DNA from: Sphingomonas sp. Ant H11
Lineage (GTDB): Bacteria; Pseudomonadota; Alphaproteobacteria; Sphingomonadales; Sphingomonadaceae
DNA length: 64,000 nucleotides
Assembly: GCF_000797515.1 (NCBI RefSeq)
Contig: NZ_JSBN01000015.1
Coordinates: 1-64,000 of the forward strand
Reading direction: 5' to 3'
Shown: positions 21,719 through 31,592 of the stretch, piece after piece
How positions within the stretch are numbered: position 1 is the stretch's first letter
Layout: every line of letters starts with the position of its first letter
The notes under the pieces: generated by a model
What the model was told of the DNA's origin: nothing
Databases searched by the model: none
What the model saw: the letters and a program-made list of their open reading frames with translations, nothing else
Program-made: the position numbers and the translations under genes

Positions 21719-21818
21719 TTAAACCTTTTTCAACTCTGCCTCCCTAGACTCGGCAGCGTTGGTCCGGTTTTTCCGGCCCGACCGGGTACTGAAGCTTTCA
21801 CCAACGGAGACCGGAATC

Positions 21819-21986
21819 ATGAAGACCATCCGCAATTTCATCAAGAATTCCAAGGGCGCGACCGCCATCGAATACGGCCTGATCGCAGCGCTCATCGCCG
21901 TCGCCGCGATTGCCGCGATGCAGGGCCTGGGCACGCAACTGAACAAGACCTTCACCAACGTCACGACCAACATGAAGGCTTCGTAA
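21819..21986 (+). CDS. Flp/Fap-type pilin
   Basis: A 55-residue Flp pilin: MKTIRNFIKNSKG leader, cleavage before ATAIEYGL, and then the hydrophobic helix IAALIAVAAIAAM. The ATG at 21819 has GGAG ten bases upstream; a longer in-frame extension to 21759 lacks support. Similar to but clearly different from the pilin just upstream, so the pair looks like an old duplication. A strong terminator follows. Confidence 0.92.
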   Translation: MKTIRNFIKNSKGATAIEYGLIAALIAVAAIAAMQGLGTQLNKTFTNVTTNMKAS

Positions 21987-22013
21987 GACTCTTACGAACT
22001 CCTCTAATATGCC

Positions 22014-22050
22014 AGGGCGGCGGAACTACGGTTCCGTCGCCCTTTCATTT
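22014..22050 (+). terminator. Rho-independent terminator after the pilin pair
   Basis: AGGGCGGCGGAAC pairs with GTTCCGTCGCCCT (13 base pairs, one G-T) around a TACG loop, followed by TTTCATTT. It is placed 27 bases after the stop of the second pilin gene and before the convergent accA gene. Confidence 0.85.
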
Positions 22051-22096
22051 GCCTCGCGACCGAATACCAACCCTGGCGGCCGCGATCGCGCCCGCG

Positions 22097-23044
22097 TTAA
22101 AGTCGGCCCATCGCCAGAAATTTTGCACGTCGGGACCGGCGCAGCTCGGCGGGGCTCTGGCCATCAAGGTTCGACAAGGCCGCGTCGATCGCATTGCCCA
22201 GCGCCGCGATGGCCGCGCCCGGGTTGCGTTGCGCACCGCCCAACGGCTCGGGCACGATCGTATCGATGACCCCGAGACCCTTCAGGTCCTGCGCAGTGAC
22301 TTTCATCGCCTCGGCGGCATCGGCGGCTTTGTCCGCCGTGCGCCACAGGATCGACGCACAGCCTTCGGGCGAAATTACCGAATAGACGGCGTGTTCGAAC
22401 ATCAACACCGTATTGCCAGCCGCCAGCGCGATTGCGCCGCCCGAGCCGCCCTCGCCCACCACCGCCGCCACCATCGGCACGCCAAGCGACAGGCACATTT
22501 CGGTCGACCGCGCGATCGCTTCGGCCTGGCCACGTTCCTCGGCCTGCACACCCGGAAACGCGCCCGAGGTATCGACCAAAGTTACCACCGGCAGGCCGAA
22601 ACGGTCGGCCAATTGCATCAGGCGAATCGCCTTGCGATAGCCCTCGGGCTTGCCCATGCCGAAATTGTGGCGCAGCCGACTGGCGGTATCGTCGCCCTTT
22701 TCATGGCCGATCACCAGTACGCGCCGCCCGCGCAGGGTAGCAAAACCGCCGAGGATCGCCTGGTCGTCGCCAAACGCACGGTCGCCCGCCAGCGGCAGGA
22801 AATCCTGAAATAGCCCCGCTACATAATGTTTGAAGTGCGGACGTTCGCCGTGGCGCGCGACCTGGGTCTTCTGCCAGGGCGTCAATTTGGCATAGGTGTC
22901 GCGCAGCAACTTGTCGGACTTCGCCTGCAGCCGCGCGACCTCCGCGTCGATGTCGACCGTGCCTTCGGCTGCGGTCTCGCGCAATTCGTCGATCCGCGCT
23001 TGCAGCTCGGCGATCGGTTTTTCGAAATCGAGGAAAGTTGCCAT
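22097..23044 (-). CDS. accA: Acetyl-CoA carboxylase carboxyltransferase subunit alpha
   Basis: With AccD it transfers the carboxyl group from biotin to acetyl-CoA, giving malonyl-CoA for fatty acid synthesis. The 315-residue protein starts [22 protein letters not shown] (the AccA N-terminal helix) and includes [36 protein letters not shown] and [15 protein letters not shown], all strongly conserved. Length and ends match the family. It lies 12 bases downstream of xerD on the same strand. Confidence 0.97.
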   Translation of the reverse strand: MATFLDFEKPIAELQARIDELRETAAEGTVDIDAEVARLQAKSDKLLRDTYAKLTPWQKTQVARHGERPHFKHYVAGLFQDFLPLAGDRAFGDDQAILGGFATLRGRRVLVIGHEKGDDTASRLRHNFGMGKPEGYRKAIRLMQLADRFGLPVVTLVDTSGAFPGVQAEERGQAEAIARSTEMCLSLGVPMVAAVVGEGGSGGAIALAAGNTVLMFEHAVYSVISPEGCASILWRTADKAADAAEAMKVTAQDLKGLGVIDTIVPEPLGGAQRNPGAAIAALGNAIDAALSNLDGQSPAELRRSRRAKFLAMGRL

Positions 23045-23056
23045 AAGTCGGGCCGG

Positions 23057-24003
23057 TTAAGCCCCGCGCTTCCTTGCGTCAACGCGTGCCGTAGCTTCGG
23101 CGAGCGGATGACGCGCATTGACCAGCTCGATCAGGCGGCTGGCATCGACATGCGTATAGATTTCGGTGGTCGCAATATCGGCATGGCCGAGCATCGCCTG
23201 CAGCGCGCGGAGATCGGCTCCGCCCGCCAGCAAATGCGTGGCAAAGGCATGGCGCAGCACGTGCGGGCTGACGCGATCGGGCGGAATCCCGGCCTCCGCC
23301 GCCAGTGCTTTCAGGATCTGGTAGAGGCGAATGCGGCTCAAATGCCCCTTGCCGGAAGGGAACAGCCACACGCTGTCCTCGGGCACGTGCAGCCGCCAGA
23401 CCGCAACGGCTGCGCGCGCGCGATCCGACAGCGGCACCAGCCGCTCCTTGTCGCCCTTGCCGCGCAGGATCAGATAAGGCCGGTCGGGCGCAATAGCGCG
23501 GCGCGAGAGCGATACCAATTCGGTCGCGCGCAGCCCCGATCCGTACAATAGCTCGACCAACGCCGCCATGCGCAGGTCGTTGGGGTCGGCGGGGACGCGC
23601 GCGATCCGCTCGGCGATCGTGGCGAACAGGCGGTCGATATCGGCATGGTCGAGCACCTTGGGCAAACCGCGCGATGCACCCGGACGCGGCAAGGCACCGC
23701 CGGGATCATCCGCCCGCAACCCCTCATCCGCCAGAAACGCGAAAAACGCCGCAGCGCCGCCGATTTGCGCGCTACGCTCGCCTTGGACAGGGCGAGCCAT
23801 TCGCCACCCAGCCGGGCAAGGTCGTCAGGCGTGGCGCTGCTCAGCCGCCCGCCAAGCACCTCCGATGCGAGCGCCAGATCGCTGCGATAGGCGGCGATCG
23901 TGTTCTTTGCCGCCCCGGCTTCCGCCGCCAGCATCTCGAGAAAGCGATCGATCAACGCGCGATCCTCGCGCGGCGAATCGGGCGCGCTGGGGCGCTCGGT
24001 CAA
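23057..24003 (-). CDS. xerD: Tyrosine recombinase XerD (one frameshift)
   Basis: Site-specific recombinase that, with XerC, resolves chromosome dimers at dif. The T run (five A at 23742-23746 on the plus strand) lacks one base; six would join SAALRRFF to AFLADEGLRADDP and give about 315 residues. Catalytic residues are visible: Arg in SGLRATELVSL, Lys in GKGDKERLVPL, His-x-x-Arg in SPHVLRHAFATHLL, His in LGHADIATTEIYTHV and Tyr in the same motif. The start is probably the TTG at 24003, overlapping the stop of the upstream gene (TTGA). The gene is otherwise intact. Confidence 0.9.
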
Positions 24004-25887
24004 AGCCGCGAGATCGCCTCGACGGCGATCATCCGCGCCTCGCCCGACATGCCGACCGCGTGCAGTGCGGCCGTGATGTGATAGATCGCCTCGGGCGAGA
24101 CGCCATGCCACTGCCGCGTCTGCATACCGATCGCCGCGAGCAGCACCACCGTGCCGGGCTCATGATCGCGCGCCGCCTTGGCGATCGAGCGCGTCCAGCT
24201 ATTCTCCTGCGTTATTCGCAACCCCAGCCCTTGCGCGCCACGCTCGACTTCGGCACCCGACATCCGCCCTAGCCCCGCAATTGCGGCAAAGAACATCCGG
24301 CGCTTCAACCCCTCGGCATCGTTCGCCCCGGAATAGGCGCTGACGTCGCCATAATTCAGCGAGGGCATTGCCGGATCGACCAGCGTCAGCATCGCCCAGG
24401 CATTGCTGCCGCGTCCCGCTTTATCACGCCAGCGCAGTGCCGGAACATCCAGCCCGGCGCTCAGCATCGCGGCGACCAGTCGATCGATATCGGGCTGCTC
24501 CAGTGTCGTCGGAATGCGCGCGGCAGCCCCGGCAGTCAGCACCAGCCGGGCATAGCGGCCTTCGGCGGTCTTGGGTTCATCCCACAACCGCACCAGCGCA
24601 TCGGCGCGCGCCTTGCGTCCGGCCCCTCATAGGCCGCGCGCAGATCGCGCGCGATCCCGACCTCGGCACCCGTCTGATCGTCTCCCGCATCGATCGCGCT
24701 ATAGAGATCGACCAGCGCCGCGCTCGACAGAATGCCACGCGCTGCGGCCAGCTCGGCCACGGCGGCGCGCACCCGCGGGTCCAGCGTCGGGGACAAAGCC
24801 CGCCAGCCCTGCACGGCAGGCGATGCGGTTGCCAGCAGCGACTCGGGGATCTCGACCCCGGTGGCAGTGGCCATGCCGTATCGCCAGGCGGTCAGGTGAT
24901 CGACGCTGTCCCACTCGATCGTCACCGCCTGGCGTCCGCTTTGACCGGCACCCGCGACCTTTTGCGCCAGCAAAAAGTCGACGCCACCGGCAATTCCGGC
25001 CTTTCGCGCCTGCGCCAGCAACGGTTGCGCCCGCGCGGGCGTGCCAGACAGCCCCGCGCAAATCGCCCGCGCCATGATCCAGCCGCGTTCCTGGCCAAGC
25101 TCCGCCCCGGCCTCGGCCGCCGGGCATAACGCTGCCGCGTCTCCCGTCGCCAGCGCGGCCTGCATCGCCGCCTCGAACATCTTGGGCGTATAATCCTCGG
25201 TATCGACGGCTTGTGCCATCGCCCGCGCGGCCACGGATTCGCCCATACGCGTCAGCAACCACGATCGTTCCGCCGCGAAATCCGCACCGTTCACGCCGCG
25301 CGGGGTATCGACCCGCGCCATCAGCGCGCGGCGCAGCGCAATCGACACCCAGCGCGACGCGACCCGGGGTGTTCAACCGTTGCATCAGCACTTCAAGGAA
25401 GCGGCCGTCGGCGCGGCCAAAGGCGTTCGGCCCCATCGCGCCCTCAGGCGGACCCGCGACACCGACGCGCGCCAGCGACCGGCGCGCGAACGATGGCATG
25501 TCGGCGCGCACGAAGGCGGCAAAGTCGGTCGGCGCGGGAGGCGTGGCGGCGGGGGCTCGGCACAGTCGTCGGGGTCGCGTCGGGCGCTGAAAACCCTGCC
25601 GACGCGGCCGCTGGAGTCTGTGCGAGCGGCGGTGTAGCCGCTTGGCTCGGTTGCGCGGGGGCCTGCTGGACCGGCTTGGGCCGCGCCGCCGCCGGAGAAG
25701 GCGCGGGCGTAGGATCGCCAAAGCCGGGCGGCAGGATCGATTCGGGGCGTTGCTGCCCCAGCGCCGGTATTGCCAGCACCGCCGCGAGAGCGGTGCCGAC
25801 GCGCAGCGCGATGGTCAGCTTGCGCGCGGTCGCGCCGGACACACCGCTACTTTTGGAGATTCGCAAGCGGGACGGCCTTTTCGACAT
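24000..25887 (-). CDS. Large membrane-anchored or exported protein of unknown function (three frameshifts)
   Basis: Three one-base errors (extra C near 25551-25555, extra C near 25366-25369, missing A near 24613) split a protein of about 628 residues. The order is a basic N-terminus, a hydrophobic helix (about residues 24-44, ALRVGTALAAVLAIPAL), a Pro/Ala-rich linker of about 70 residues, and an Ala-rich helical region of about 500 residues (for example FLEVLMQRLN, MARAICAGLSGTPARAQPLLAQARKAG). I recognise no catalytic motif; the helices resemble TPR-like or HEAT-like solenoids. It overlaps xerD by four bases and a small membrane protein gene by 41 bases. Function unknown. Confidence 0.7.
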
Positions 25888-25984
25888 GCTTCAGCGGCTT
25901 TTCGCGCGCGATCGAGGAGAGTCCGAACAGGACACCCACCAATACGACCACGATGACGAGGAGGATTACGAGCGAGCGGGACAT
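25847..25984 (-). CDS. Small single-pass membrane protein
   Basis: A 45-residue protein: [19 protein letters not shown] forms one membrane helix, followed by a charged tail [20 protein letters not shown]. It starts at the ATG at 25984 and its 3' end overlaps the next gene's start by 41 bases in another frame. The tail is too ordered in composition to look random, and its position at the head of an operon with the 628-residue protein and xerD suggests a real gene. No known family was recognised. Confidence 0.6.
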   Translation of the reverse strand: MSRSLVILLVIVVVLVGVLFGLSSIAREKPLKHVEKAVPLANLQK

Positions 25985-26071
25985 GGGCCAAGACCTGTAA
26001 CAGAACAATTTGGGCTGCGCCCGCAAGGCCTTTTGCCCGAGACGCCCGTGCGCTGTATAGCCCTCGCTTCG

Positions 26072-26626
26072 ATGTTGCAAAGCCCAGCCCCCACCCCACC
26101 CCAATCGCCGAAATGGACCGGCCAGCCGATCGTGCTGGTTGGGCTGATGGGGGCTGGCAAATCCACCGTTGGCCGCCGCCTGGCGATGCGCCTCGGCCTG
26201 CCCTTCGTCGACGCCGATACCGAGATCGAAACGGCCGCCGGCATGTCGATCCCCGATATTTTCGATCGCTTCGGCGAAGCCTATTTTCGCGATGGCGAAC
26301 GCCGGGTGATCGCGCGGCTGATGGAAGGCGAACGACGAGTGATCGCCACCGGCGGCGGCGCGTTCGTGGACCCGCAGACGCGCGCCGCGATCCTCGACCG
26401 GGGTTTTGCGGTGTGGCTCGATGCCAAGCCCTCAGTGCTGGTCGAGCGCGTCTCGCGCCGCGACACGCGCCCGCTGCTGCGCGGGCGCGATCCGCTTGCC
26501 GTGCTCGAAGAACTGGCGCGCGTCCGCAACCCGTTCTACGCGACCGCGCATCTCCGCGTCTCCAGCCACCGCGCGCCGCACGACGCAACCGTCAACGCCA
26601 TCCTGAAAGCGCTCAACCAACCATGA
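26072..26626 (+). CDS. aroK: Shikimate kinase
   Basis: Phosphorylates shikimate at the 3-hydroxyl in the aromatic amino acid pathway. Walker A is [24 protein letters not shown] holds the shikimate/Mg aspartates; FRDGERRVI and ATGGGAFV are the usual substrate-binding motifs; [10 protein letters not shown] is the lid. The protein has 184 residues with a short Pro-rich N-terminus; the start ATG at 26072 has no clear ribosome binding site. The stop overlaps the aroB start (ATGA). Confidence 0.95.
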   Translation: MLQSPAPTPPQSPKWTGQPIVLVGLMGAGKSTVGRRLAMRLGLPFVDADTEIETAAGMSIPDIFDRFGEAYFRDGERRVIARLMEGERRVIATGGGAFVDPQTRAAILDRGFAVWLDAKPSVLVERVSRRDTRPLLRGRDPLAVLEELARVRNPFYATAHLRVSSHRAPHDATVNAILKALNQP

Positions 26627-27719
26627 CGACCATTCCCGTTTCGCTGGGCGCGCGCAGTTACGATATCATCATCGAGGCCGGGCTGCTCGGCCGCGCTGCC
26701 GACTGGCTCGCGCCGCTGTCGCGCGGGCGGCGGATGGTGATCGTCACCGATGAGAATGTCCTGCCGCACTTGGCGACCGTGCAGGCCGCGCTGACCGCGG
26801 CGGGCGTAGCGAGCGAAGCGATCGTGCTGCCGCCGGGCGAATCGACCAAGAGCTGGGCGATGCTGGAGCAGCTGACCGACCGCTTGCTCGATCTTGGCGT
26901 GGAACGCGGCGACCATGTCGTGGCGCTGGGCGGCGGGGTGATTGGCGATCTCGTCGGTTTTGCGTGCAGCATCCTCAAGCGCGGTTGCGGCTTCGTGCAG
27001 ATCCCGACGACCCTGCTCGCACAAGTCGATTCGTCGGTGGGTGGCAAAACCGCGATCAATTCCAAGGCCGGCAAGAATCTGATCGGCGCTTTCCATCAGC
27101 CGGCGTTGGTGCTGATCGACCCCAATGTGCTCGACACGCTGCCGGAGCGCCATGTCCGCGCGGGCTATGCCGAGGTCGTGAAATACGGCCTGATCGATGA
27201 CCCCGACTTCTTCGCCTGGTGCGAGGCCAATGCCGCCGCGCTGATCGCGGGTGATGCCGACGCGCGGCTCTACGCCATCGCCCACTCGGTCGCGGCCAAG
27301 GCGCGGATCGTCGCCGAGGACGAACGCGAGACGACCGGCGCGCGCGCCTGCTCAACCTCGGCCACACCTTTGGGCATGCGCTGGAAGCCGAAGCGGGCTT
27401 TTCCGACCGGCTGCTCCACGGCGAAGGCGTCGCGGCCGGAATGGTGCTCGCCTTCGGCTATTCGGCGGCGCGCGGGCTTGCTCCACAAATCGATGCCGAT
27501 CGCGTTGCCGCGCACCTCCGCGCGATCGGGCTGCCCGATGGCGCGGCCGCGGCGGGCATCACCGCCGATGGCGAAACACTGGTCGCGCACATGCTGCACG
27601 ACAAGAAAATGGACGCGGGCACGCTGCCTTTCCTGCTCGCACGCGGGATTGGCGGCACTTTCCTCGACAAATCGGTCGATCTGGCGGACGTGCGCGCATT
27701 TCTGGATCGAGCGGCCTAA
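26623..27719 (+). CDS. aroB: 3-dehydroquinate synthase (one frameshift)
   Basis: Converts DAHP to 3-dehydroquinate, the second step of the shikimate pathway, with NAD and a divalent metal. [38 protein letters not shown] and [10 protein letters not shown] are classic. A missing base in the CC run at 27347-27348 breaks the frame just before the metal-binding [15 protein letters not shown]; restored, the protein has 365 residues, the normal length. The metal-binding second half is otherwise perfect. It is coupled to aroK by an ATGA overlap. Confidence 0.93.
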
Positions 27720-27872
27720 GTGCCGAACGGCGTCGCCAAGGCCGACCTGCCTGAAAAGATCTGCCCGGTCTGTCAGCGCCCGTTTGCATGGCGGAAAAAG
27801 TGGGCGCGCGATTGGGACAGCGTCGTTTACTGCTCCGAACGTTGCAAGCGCGCGCGGATCAGCGCCGCTTGA
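27720..27872 (+). CDS. DUF2256 small zinc-ribbon-like protein
   Basis: A 50-residue product from a GTG placed directly after the aroB stop. [19 protein letters not shown] and [12 protein letters not shown] give two Cys-x-x(x)-Cys pairs, the DUF2256 signature, which suggests one bound zinc. Function unknown. The last 14 bases overlap the convergent MFS transporter gene. Confidence 0.82.
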   Translation: MPNGVAKADLPEKICPVCQRPFAWRKKWARDWDSVVYCSERCKRARISAA

Positions 27873-29109
27873 GCAAGGCCAGGCCGCCAAGGCTCAGCAC
27901 GCCCGCCGCCACCAGATAAGCCCCGACCAGCCACAGCCCACCCCGCGCGGCCAGGGCCTGCGCCGCGATCGGGGCGAGCGCGCCACCCAGGATTCCGCCG
28001 AGATTGAAGGTGATCGACACGCCGGTATAGCGTACCCCGGCGTCGAACAACGACGGCAGCCAGCCGCCGAGCGGGCCATAGGCAAAGCCCATCGCGAACA
28101 GCGACAGCGCCAGCCACGCGAACACCACCCACAAGGACGCAGACCCCAGCATCGTTCCCATCAGCAAGCCCGAGGCGACGGAGCCGACAAACCCCCAGCG
28201 CAGCATTGCGGTCGCACCGAACCGGTCGGCCAAGGTGCAGGAGACGATCACGCCCGCAGCCAGGAACAGGATCGCACCGAGTTCCAGCCCCAGAAACGCC
28301 TGCCGCCCATGGCCAAGCGCGGTAGTGCCGTAGCTGAGCGCAAACGCCGTCGTCAGATAGAAGAGCGCAAAACAGGCAACCACGCCGACCGTGCCCGCGA
28401 CTGTCGCGCGCAGATGCAGGCGGAACAGCTCGGCGATCGGCACTTTGGGCAACGCATCGTGCGCGGCGGCTTCGCGGAAGGCCGGCGTCTCGGTCAACTT
28501 CAAGCGCACCCACAGACCAAGCAGCACCAGCACCGCGCTCGCCAGAAACGGCAAGCGCCAGCCCCAATCGCGGAATTGCTGGTCCGTCAGCACAGCGCCC
28601 AGCAGCAGAAAGAAACCATTGGCGGCGATGAACCCAACCGGCGCGCCGAGCGGCGGAAACATCCCCCAGCGATTTTCCTGGCCCTTGGGCGCATTCTCGA
28701 CCGCCAGCAGCGACGCCCCGCCCCATTCGCCGCCAAGCCCGAGCCCCTGCCCAAAGCGCAACAGGCACAAGAGCGACGGGGCGACCCAGCCGATTTGCGC
28801 ATAAGTCGGAAGGAAGGCGATCGCGACGGTCGAGCCGCCCATCAGCATCAGCGAGGCGACCAGCGTCGACTTGCGCCCCAAACGGTCGCCGAAATGCCCA
28901 AACACCGCCGCCCCCAACGGCCGGGCGAAGAAGGCGAGGCCGAAGCTCGCGTAAGAGGCCAGCAACTGCACCGCCGGATCGCCCGCCGGGAAGAAGAGCG
29001 GGCCGAACACCAAGGCGGCGGCGGTCGCGTAAATATAAAAATCGTAGAATTCGACCGAGGTGCCGATCAGGCTGGCGAGCAGGATGCGGCGGGTCGAGGC
29101 GCTGGTCAT
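27859..29109 (-). CDS. MFS transporter, metabolite:H+ symporter type
   Basis: A 416-residue inner-membrane protein with 12 predicted helices. Start [23 protein letters not shown] and the loop [15 protein letters not shown] (MFS motif A) followed by [23 protein letters not shown] are typical of the metabolite:H+ symporter (MHS) group, which includes proline/betaine, shikimate and alpha-ketoglutarate carriers. The substrate cannot be told. Convergent with the DUF2256 gene. Confidence 0.9.
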   Translation of the reverse strand: MTSASTRRILLASLIGTSVEFYDFYIYATAAALVFGPLFFPAGDPAVQLLASYASFGLAFFARPLGAAVFGHFGDRLGRKSTLVASLMLMGGSTVAIAFLPTYAQIGWVAPSLLCLLRFGQGLGLGGEWGGASLLAVENAPKGQENRWGMFPPLGAPVGFIAANGFFLLLGAVLTDQQFRDWGWRLPFLASAVLVLLGLWVRLKLTETPAFREAAAHDALPKVPIAELFRLHLRATVAGTVGVVACFALFYLTTAFALSYGTTALGHGRQAFLGLELGAILFLAAGVIVSCTLADRFGATAMLRWGFVGSVASGLLMGTMLGSASLWVVFAWLALSLFAMGFAYGPLGGWLPSLFDAGVRYTGVSITFNLGGILGGALAPIAAQALAARGGLWLVGAYLVAAGVLSLGGLALLKRR

Positions 29110-29165
29110 CCACGCTCCCTATCGCGCTTGTCTGTTCGTGTCGAAGGGGCGAATGAATAGCGCAC

Positions 29166-29260
29166 CGTCACCCCGGCCTCGCGCCGGGGTCCACCGCGAT
29201 ACGAGACAATCGATCGCAGAGACCCTGTATGGTGGATGCCGGCACAAGCCCGGCATGACG
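29166..29260. repeat. 95-bp intergenic palindromic repeat (BIME-like), copy 1
   Basis: Two GC-rich hairpins face each other: CACCCCGGC-ctcgc-GCCGGGGT at the left, and a partner hairpin GATGCCGGcacaaGCCCGGCAT at the right, bounded by CGTCA and TGACG. The outer ends are themselves inverted. A second copy of exactly the same length lies at 52324-52418 with similar arms and a different 35-base centre. Such elements are usual between genes in sphingomonads. Confidence 0.85.
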
Positions 29261-29300
29261 TGGGAAGGTTGCCGTCGTTGCCGTCCCGTCGAACCGTCCG

Positions 29301-29480
29301 TCACACCGCCGGACGCGGCACACGCTTACCCTTGGTCCGGCTGGTCAAATGAAACGCCCCGCAGCGATCGCACCGATAGGGCCTGAGCACAAGATCACTC
29401 GCCTGTGCCAGCGACCGCGCCTCTTGCTCGGACCCGAATCGCCTTTTTCTCGCGCAAACGCTGAGCTTGGTGCGGGCCAC
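29301..29480 (-). CDS. Small conserved Cys-rich protein
   Basis: A 59-residue product starting at a GTG preceded by GAGGTG. MARTKLSVCARKRRF is followed by a helix and YRCDRCGAFHLTSRTKGKR, with a Cys-x-x-Cys pair and a His that could bind zinc. I have the impression that proteins of this pattern recur in sphingomonads, though I cannot check. It sits 23 bases after the DUF423 gene on the same strand. Function unknown; a nucleic-acid-binding role is only a guess from the basic residues. Confidence 0.7.
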   Translation of the reverse strand: MARTKLSVCARKRRFGSEQEARSLAQASDLVLRPYRCDRCGAFHLTSRTKGKRVPRPAV

Positions 29481-29503
29481 TTAAAAGGCACCTCGCGTCG
29501 GCG

Positions 29504-29839
29504 TCACACCGTCCGCGCCGCCGACCAGGCCAGCCACAGCCACCCGGCAATCAGCAACACGCCCCCGATCGGCGTCACCGCACCCAGCCAGCGGGGTGCG
29601 CCCAGCGCCATCAGATACAGCGTTCCGGCGAATATCGCGCCGCCACCGATGAACAACCACGCCGGGCCGCGCACCTCCATCCGCCACGCCACCAACGCCA
29701 CAACTGCGTGGATCAGTTGATAGTGCGCGCCGGTCTTCAGCCACTCGGCCGCCTGACCGCTTGCCCCATGCGCGCCGAACGCGCCCGCGCCGACCGCAAT
29801 CGCGCCCGACAGCGCCGCCAGAAGGGCGATCCAGTTCAT
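29504..29839 (-). CDS. DUF423 family membrane protein
   Basis: A 111-residue inner-membrane protein with four hydrophobic helices. GAGAFGAHG and LKTGAHYQLIHAVVAL are the DUF423 signatures, and the end GWLWLAWSA is typical. The start ATG at 29839 follows GAGGAGC. Function unknown. Located between the antiporter gene and the small Cys-rich protein, all on the same strand. Confidence 0.88.
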   Translation of the reverse strand: MNWIALLAALSGAIAVGAGAFGAHGASGQAAEWLKTGAHYQLIHAVVALVAWRMEVRGPAWLFIGGGAIFAGTLYLMALGAPRWLGAVTPIGGVLLIAGWLWLAWSAARTV

Positions 29840-29882
29840 CCTGCTTGCTCCTCGCTCAGCCCGGCGCGTTGATCTTGCGTAA

Positions 29883-31592
29883 TCATGATGCCACGCGCCG
29901 CGCGAATGTCGCCCGCTCGGACTGCACGCGCAGACGTTCCTTGTCGTTGCGGCGATAAATGTCCTCGGTACGATCGATCTCGGCATGGTCCACGCCGATG
30001 CTCTCAAGCGCCATGCGCCCCATCTTCACCGCCGATTCGAGCACTTCGCGCACGACGCCATCGACCGGGGCGCCCTTCAGCTTGATCACCGCGCGACGAT
30101 CGAACGCGCGCACGTAGATTGACGCTTTGGGAAAGGCGTTGTGGACCCCGGTAACGAGATCGGGCGAAATCTGGTCGCCATCCATGCAGAACAGGATCAG
30201 CTCCGCCTCGCCCGCACCCGCCTGACGCAGCAAATCCAGCCGCGTTCCGTCACCATAATAGACCTTGGCTCCGAAATCGCTGGCGACATCGATCATCTCG
30301 ATATCGGTGTCGATCAGCGTCACCGGCACGCCTTGCGCGATCAGCATTTGCGCCACCGTCTGGCCGAAGCGACCATAGCCGACGATCAGCGCATTGGCCC
30401 CGTCGGCCTTTGGGCCGTCACGCTCGCCCGCGACGACCGGCTCTTCGCGAATGCGCTTGGTGATCATCATCAGGAACGGCGTCGTCGCCATGGACAGCGT
30501 GACGATCGCGCCGAACAGGCTCGCCGCCTCGGGCGCGATCAGGAAGGCACGCTGCGCCTGGGCGAACAGCACGAAGCCGAACTCGCCACCTTGGCTAAGC
30601 AGCAGCCCGAGCGCGAGCGCGGCGCGCCACTTCATGCGAAAGGCCATACCGATGCCGAAGATGATCACCGCCTTGGTCGCGATCAGCGCGAGCGCCATGG
30701 CGATCACGAAGAACGGCCGCTCGGCGATCGCGTGCAAATCGAGCATCATGCCGACCGCGAGGAAAAACAGCCCGAGCAGGATGGAGCGGAACGGCTCGAC
30801 ATCGGCCTCCAGCTCATGCCGATACGGGCTGTCCGCCAGCATCACGCCCGCGACGAATGCGCCCAGTGCGGTCGACAGACCAAGCGCCTCCATGATCGCC
30901 GCCGCTGCCACCACCGTGAACAACGCGGCGAACACGAACATCTCGCGCTCCCCCAGATTACCGATGATGCGGAACAGCGGGCGCAGCAGGAAGCGCCCGG
31001 CGAGCACCAGCCCGGCCACGGCGAGCACGGTCGACAGGAACAATTGCCAGCCCGGCGGGCCATGCGCGTCCGCCGGATTGCGCGACAGCACCGTCACCAG
31101 CGTGATCAGCGGCACGATCGACAGATCCTGGAACAGCAGGATCGAAAAGGCGCGCTCGCCAAAGGGCGTGCGCAGGCGCCCCGCCGATTGCAGCATCGGC
31201 AACACCTGCGCGGTCGAGGAAAGTGCGAGCGGCAACCCTAGCACCAACGCCGCCGACCAGGAGAAATGCACCGCCGCGACGAGGCCGGTGACCGCCAGCC
31301 CGCACAGCACCACCTGCAATAGCCCGAGCCCGAAGATTTCCTTCTTGAGCGCCCATAGCCGCGACGGATTGAGTTCCAGCCCGACGATGAACAACAGCAG
31401 CGTGATGCCGAGTTCGGCCACGCCGATCTTGGATTCGGCATTGCCGACCAGATGCAGCACTTGCGGCCCGACGACCGCGCCCGCGACGAGATAGCCGAGC
31501 GTCGCGCCGAGGCCGAAACGGCGGAAGATCAGAACGAAAACGAGCGCAAAGCCACCGAGGATGACGCCATCGAGCAGCAGCGATTCGTTCAT
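29883..31592 (-). CDS. CPA2-type monovalent cation:proton antiporter (KefB/KefC-like)
   Basis: A 569-residue protein with about 12 membrane helices followed by a cytoplasmic TrkA-N (RCK) domain. Membrane motifs include LGYLVAGAVVGPQ, LPLALSSTAQVLPML and GEFGFVLFAQA; the RCK domain starts NALIVGYGRFGQTVAQMLIAQG (Rossmann NAD-binding) with YYGDGTRLDLLRQAG. These are the features of glutathione-gated or pH-regulated K+ efflux antiporters. The ATG overlaps the stop of the upstream scaffold gene (ATGA). Confidence 0.93.
   Translation of the reverse strand: MNESLLLDGVILGGFALVFVLIFRRFGLGATLGYLVAGAVVGPQVLHLVGNAESKIGVAELGITLLLFIVGLELNPSRLWALKKEIFGLGLLQVVLCGLAVTGLVAAVHFSWSAALVLGLPLALSSTAQVLPMLQSAGRLRTPFGERAFSILLFQDLSIVPLITLVTVLSRNPADAHGPPGWQLFLSTVLAVAGLVLAGRFLLRPLFRIIGNLGEREMFVFAALFTVVAAAAIMEALGLSTALGAFVAGVMLADSPYRHELEADVEPFRSILLGLFFLAVGMMLDLHAIAERPFFVIAMALALIATKAVIIFGIGMAFRMKWRAALALGLLLSQGGEFGFVLFAQAQRAFLIAPEAASLFGAIVTLSMATTPFLMMITKRIREEPVVAGERDGPKADGANALIVGYGRFGQTVAQMLIAQGVPVTLIDTDIEMIDVASDFGAKVYYGDGTRLDLLRQAGAGEAELILFCMDGDQISPDLVTGVHNAFPKASIYVRAFDRRAVIKLKGAPVDGVVREVLESAVKMGRMALESIGVDHAEIDRTEDIYRRNDKERLRVQSERATFARRVAS

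Noticed and set aside
26113..29160. A 1015-codon open frame on the plus strand
   Set aside because: It starts in the shadow of aroK, follows the true aroB frame until the frameshift at 27347, then runs antisense to the MFS transporter with low-complexity Gln/Arg-rich sequence. Only the aroB part is real.
30141..31494. Two long plus-strand frames opposite the antiporter gene
   Set aside because: Their sequences are Arg/His/Gln- or Ser/Ala-rich shadows of a GC-rich minus-strand gene; no ribosome binding site or family match.
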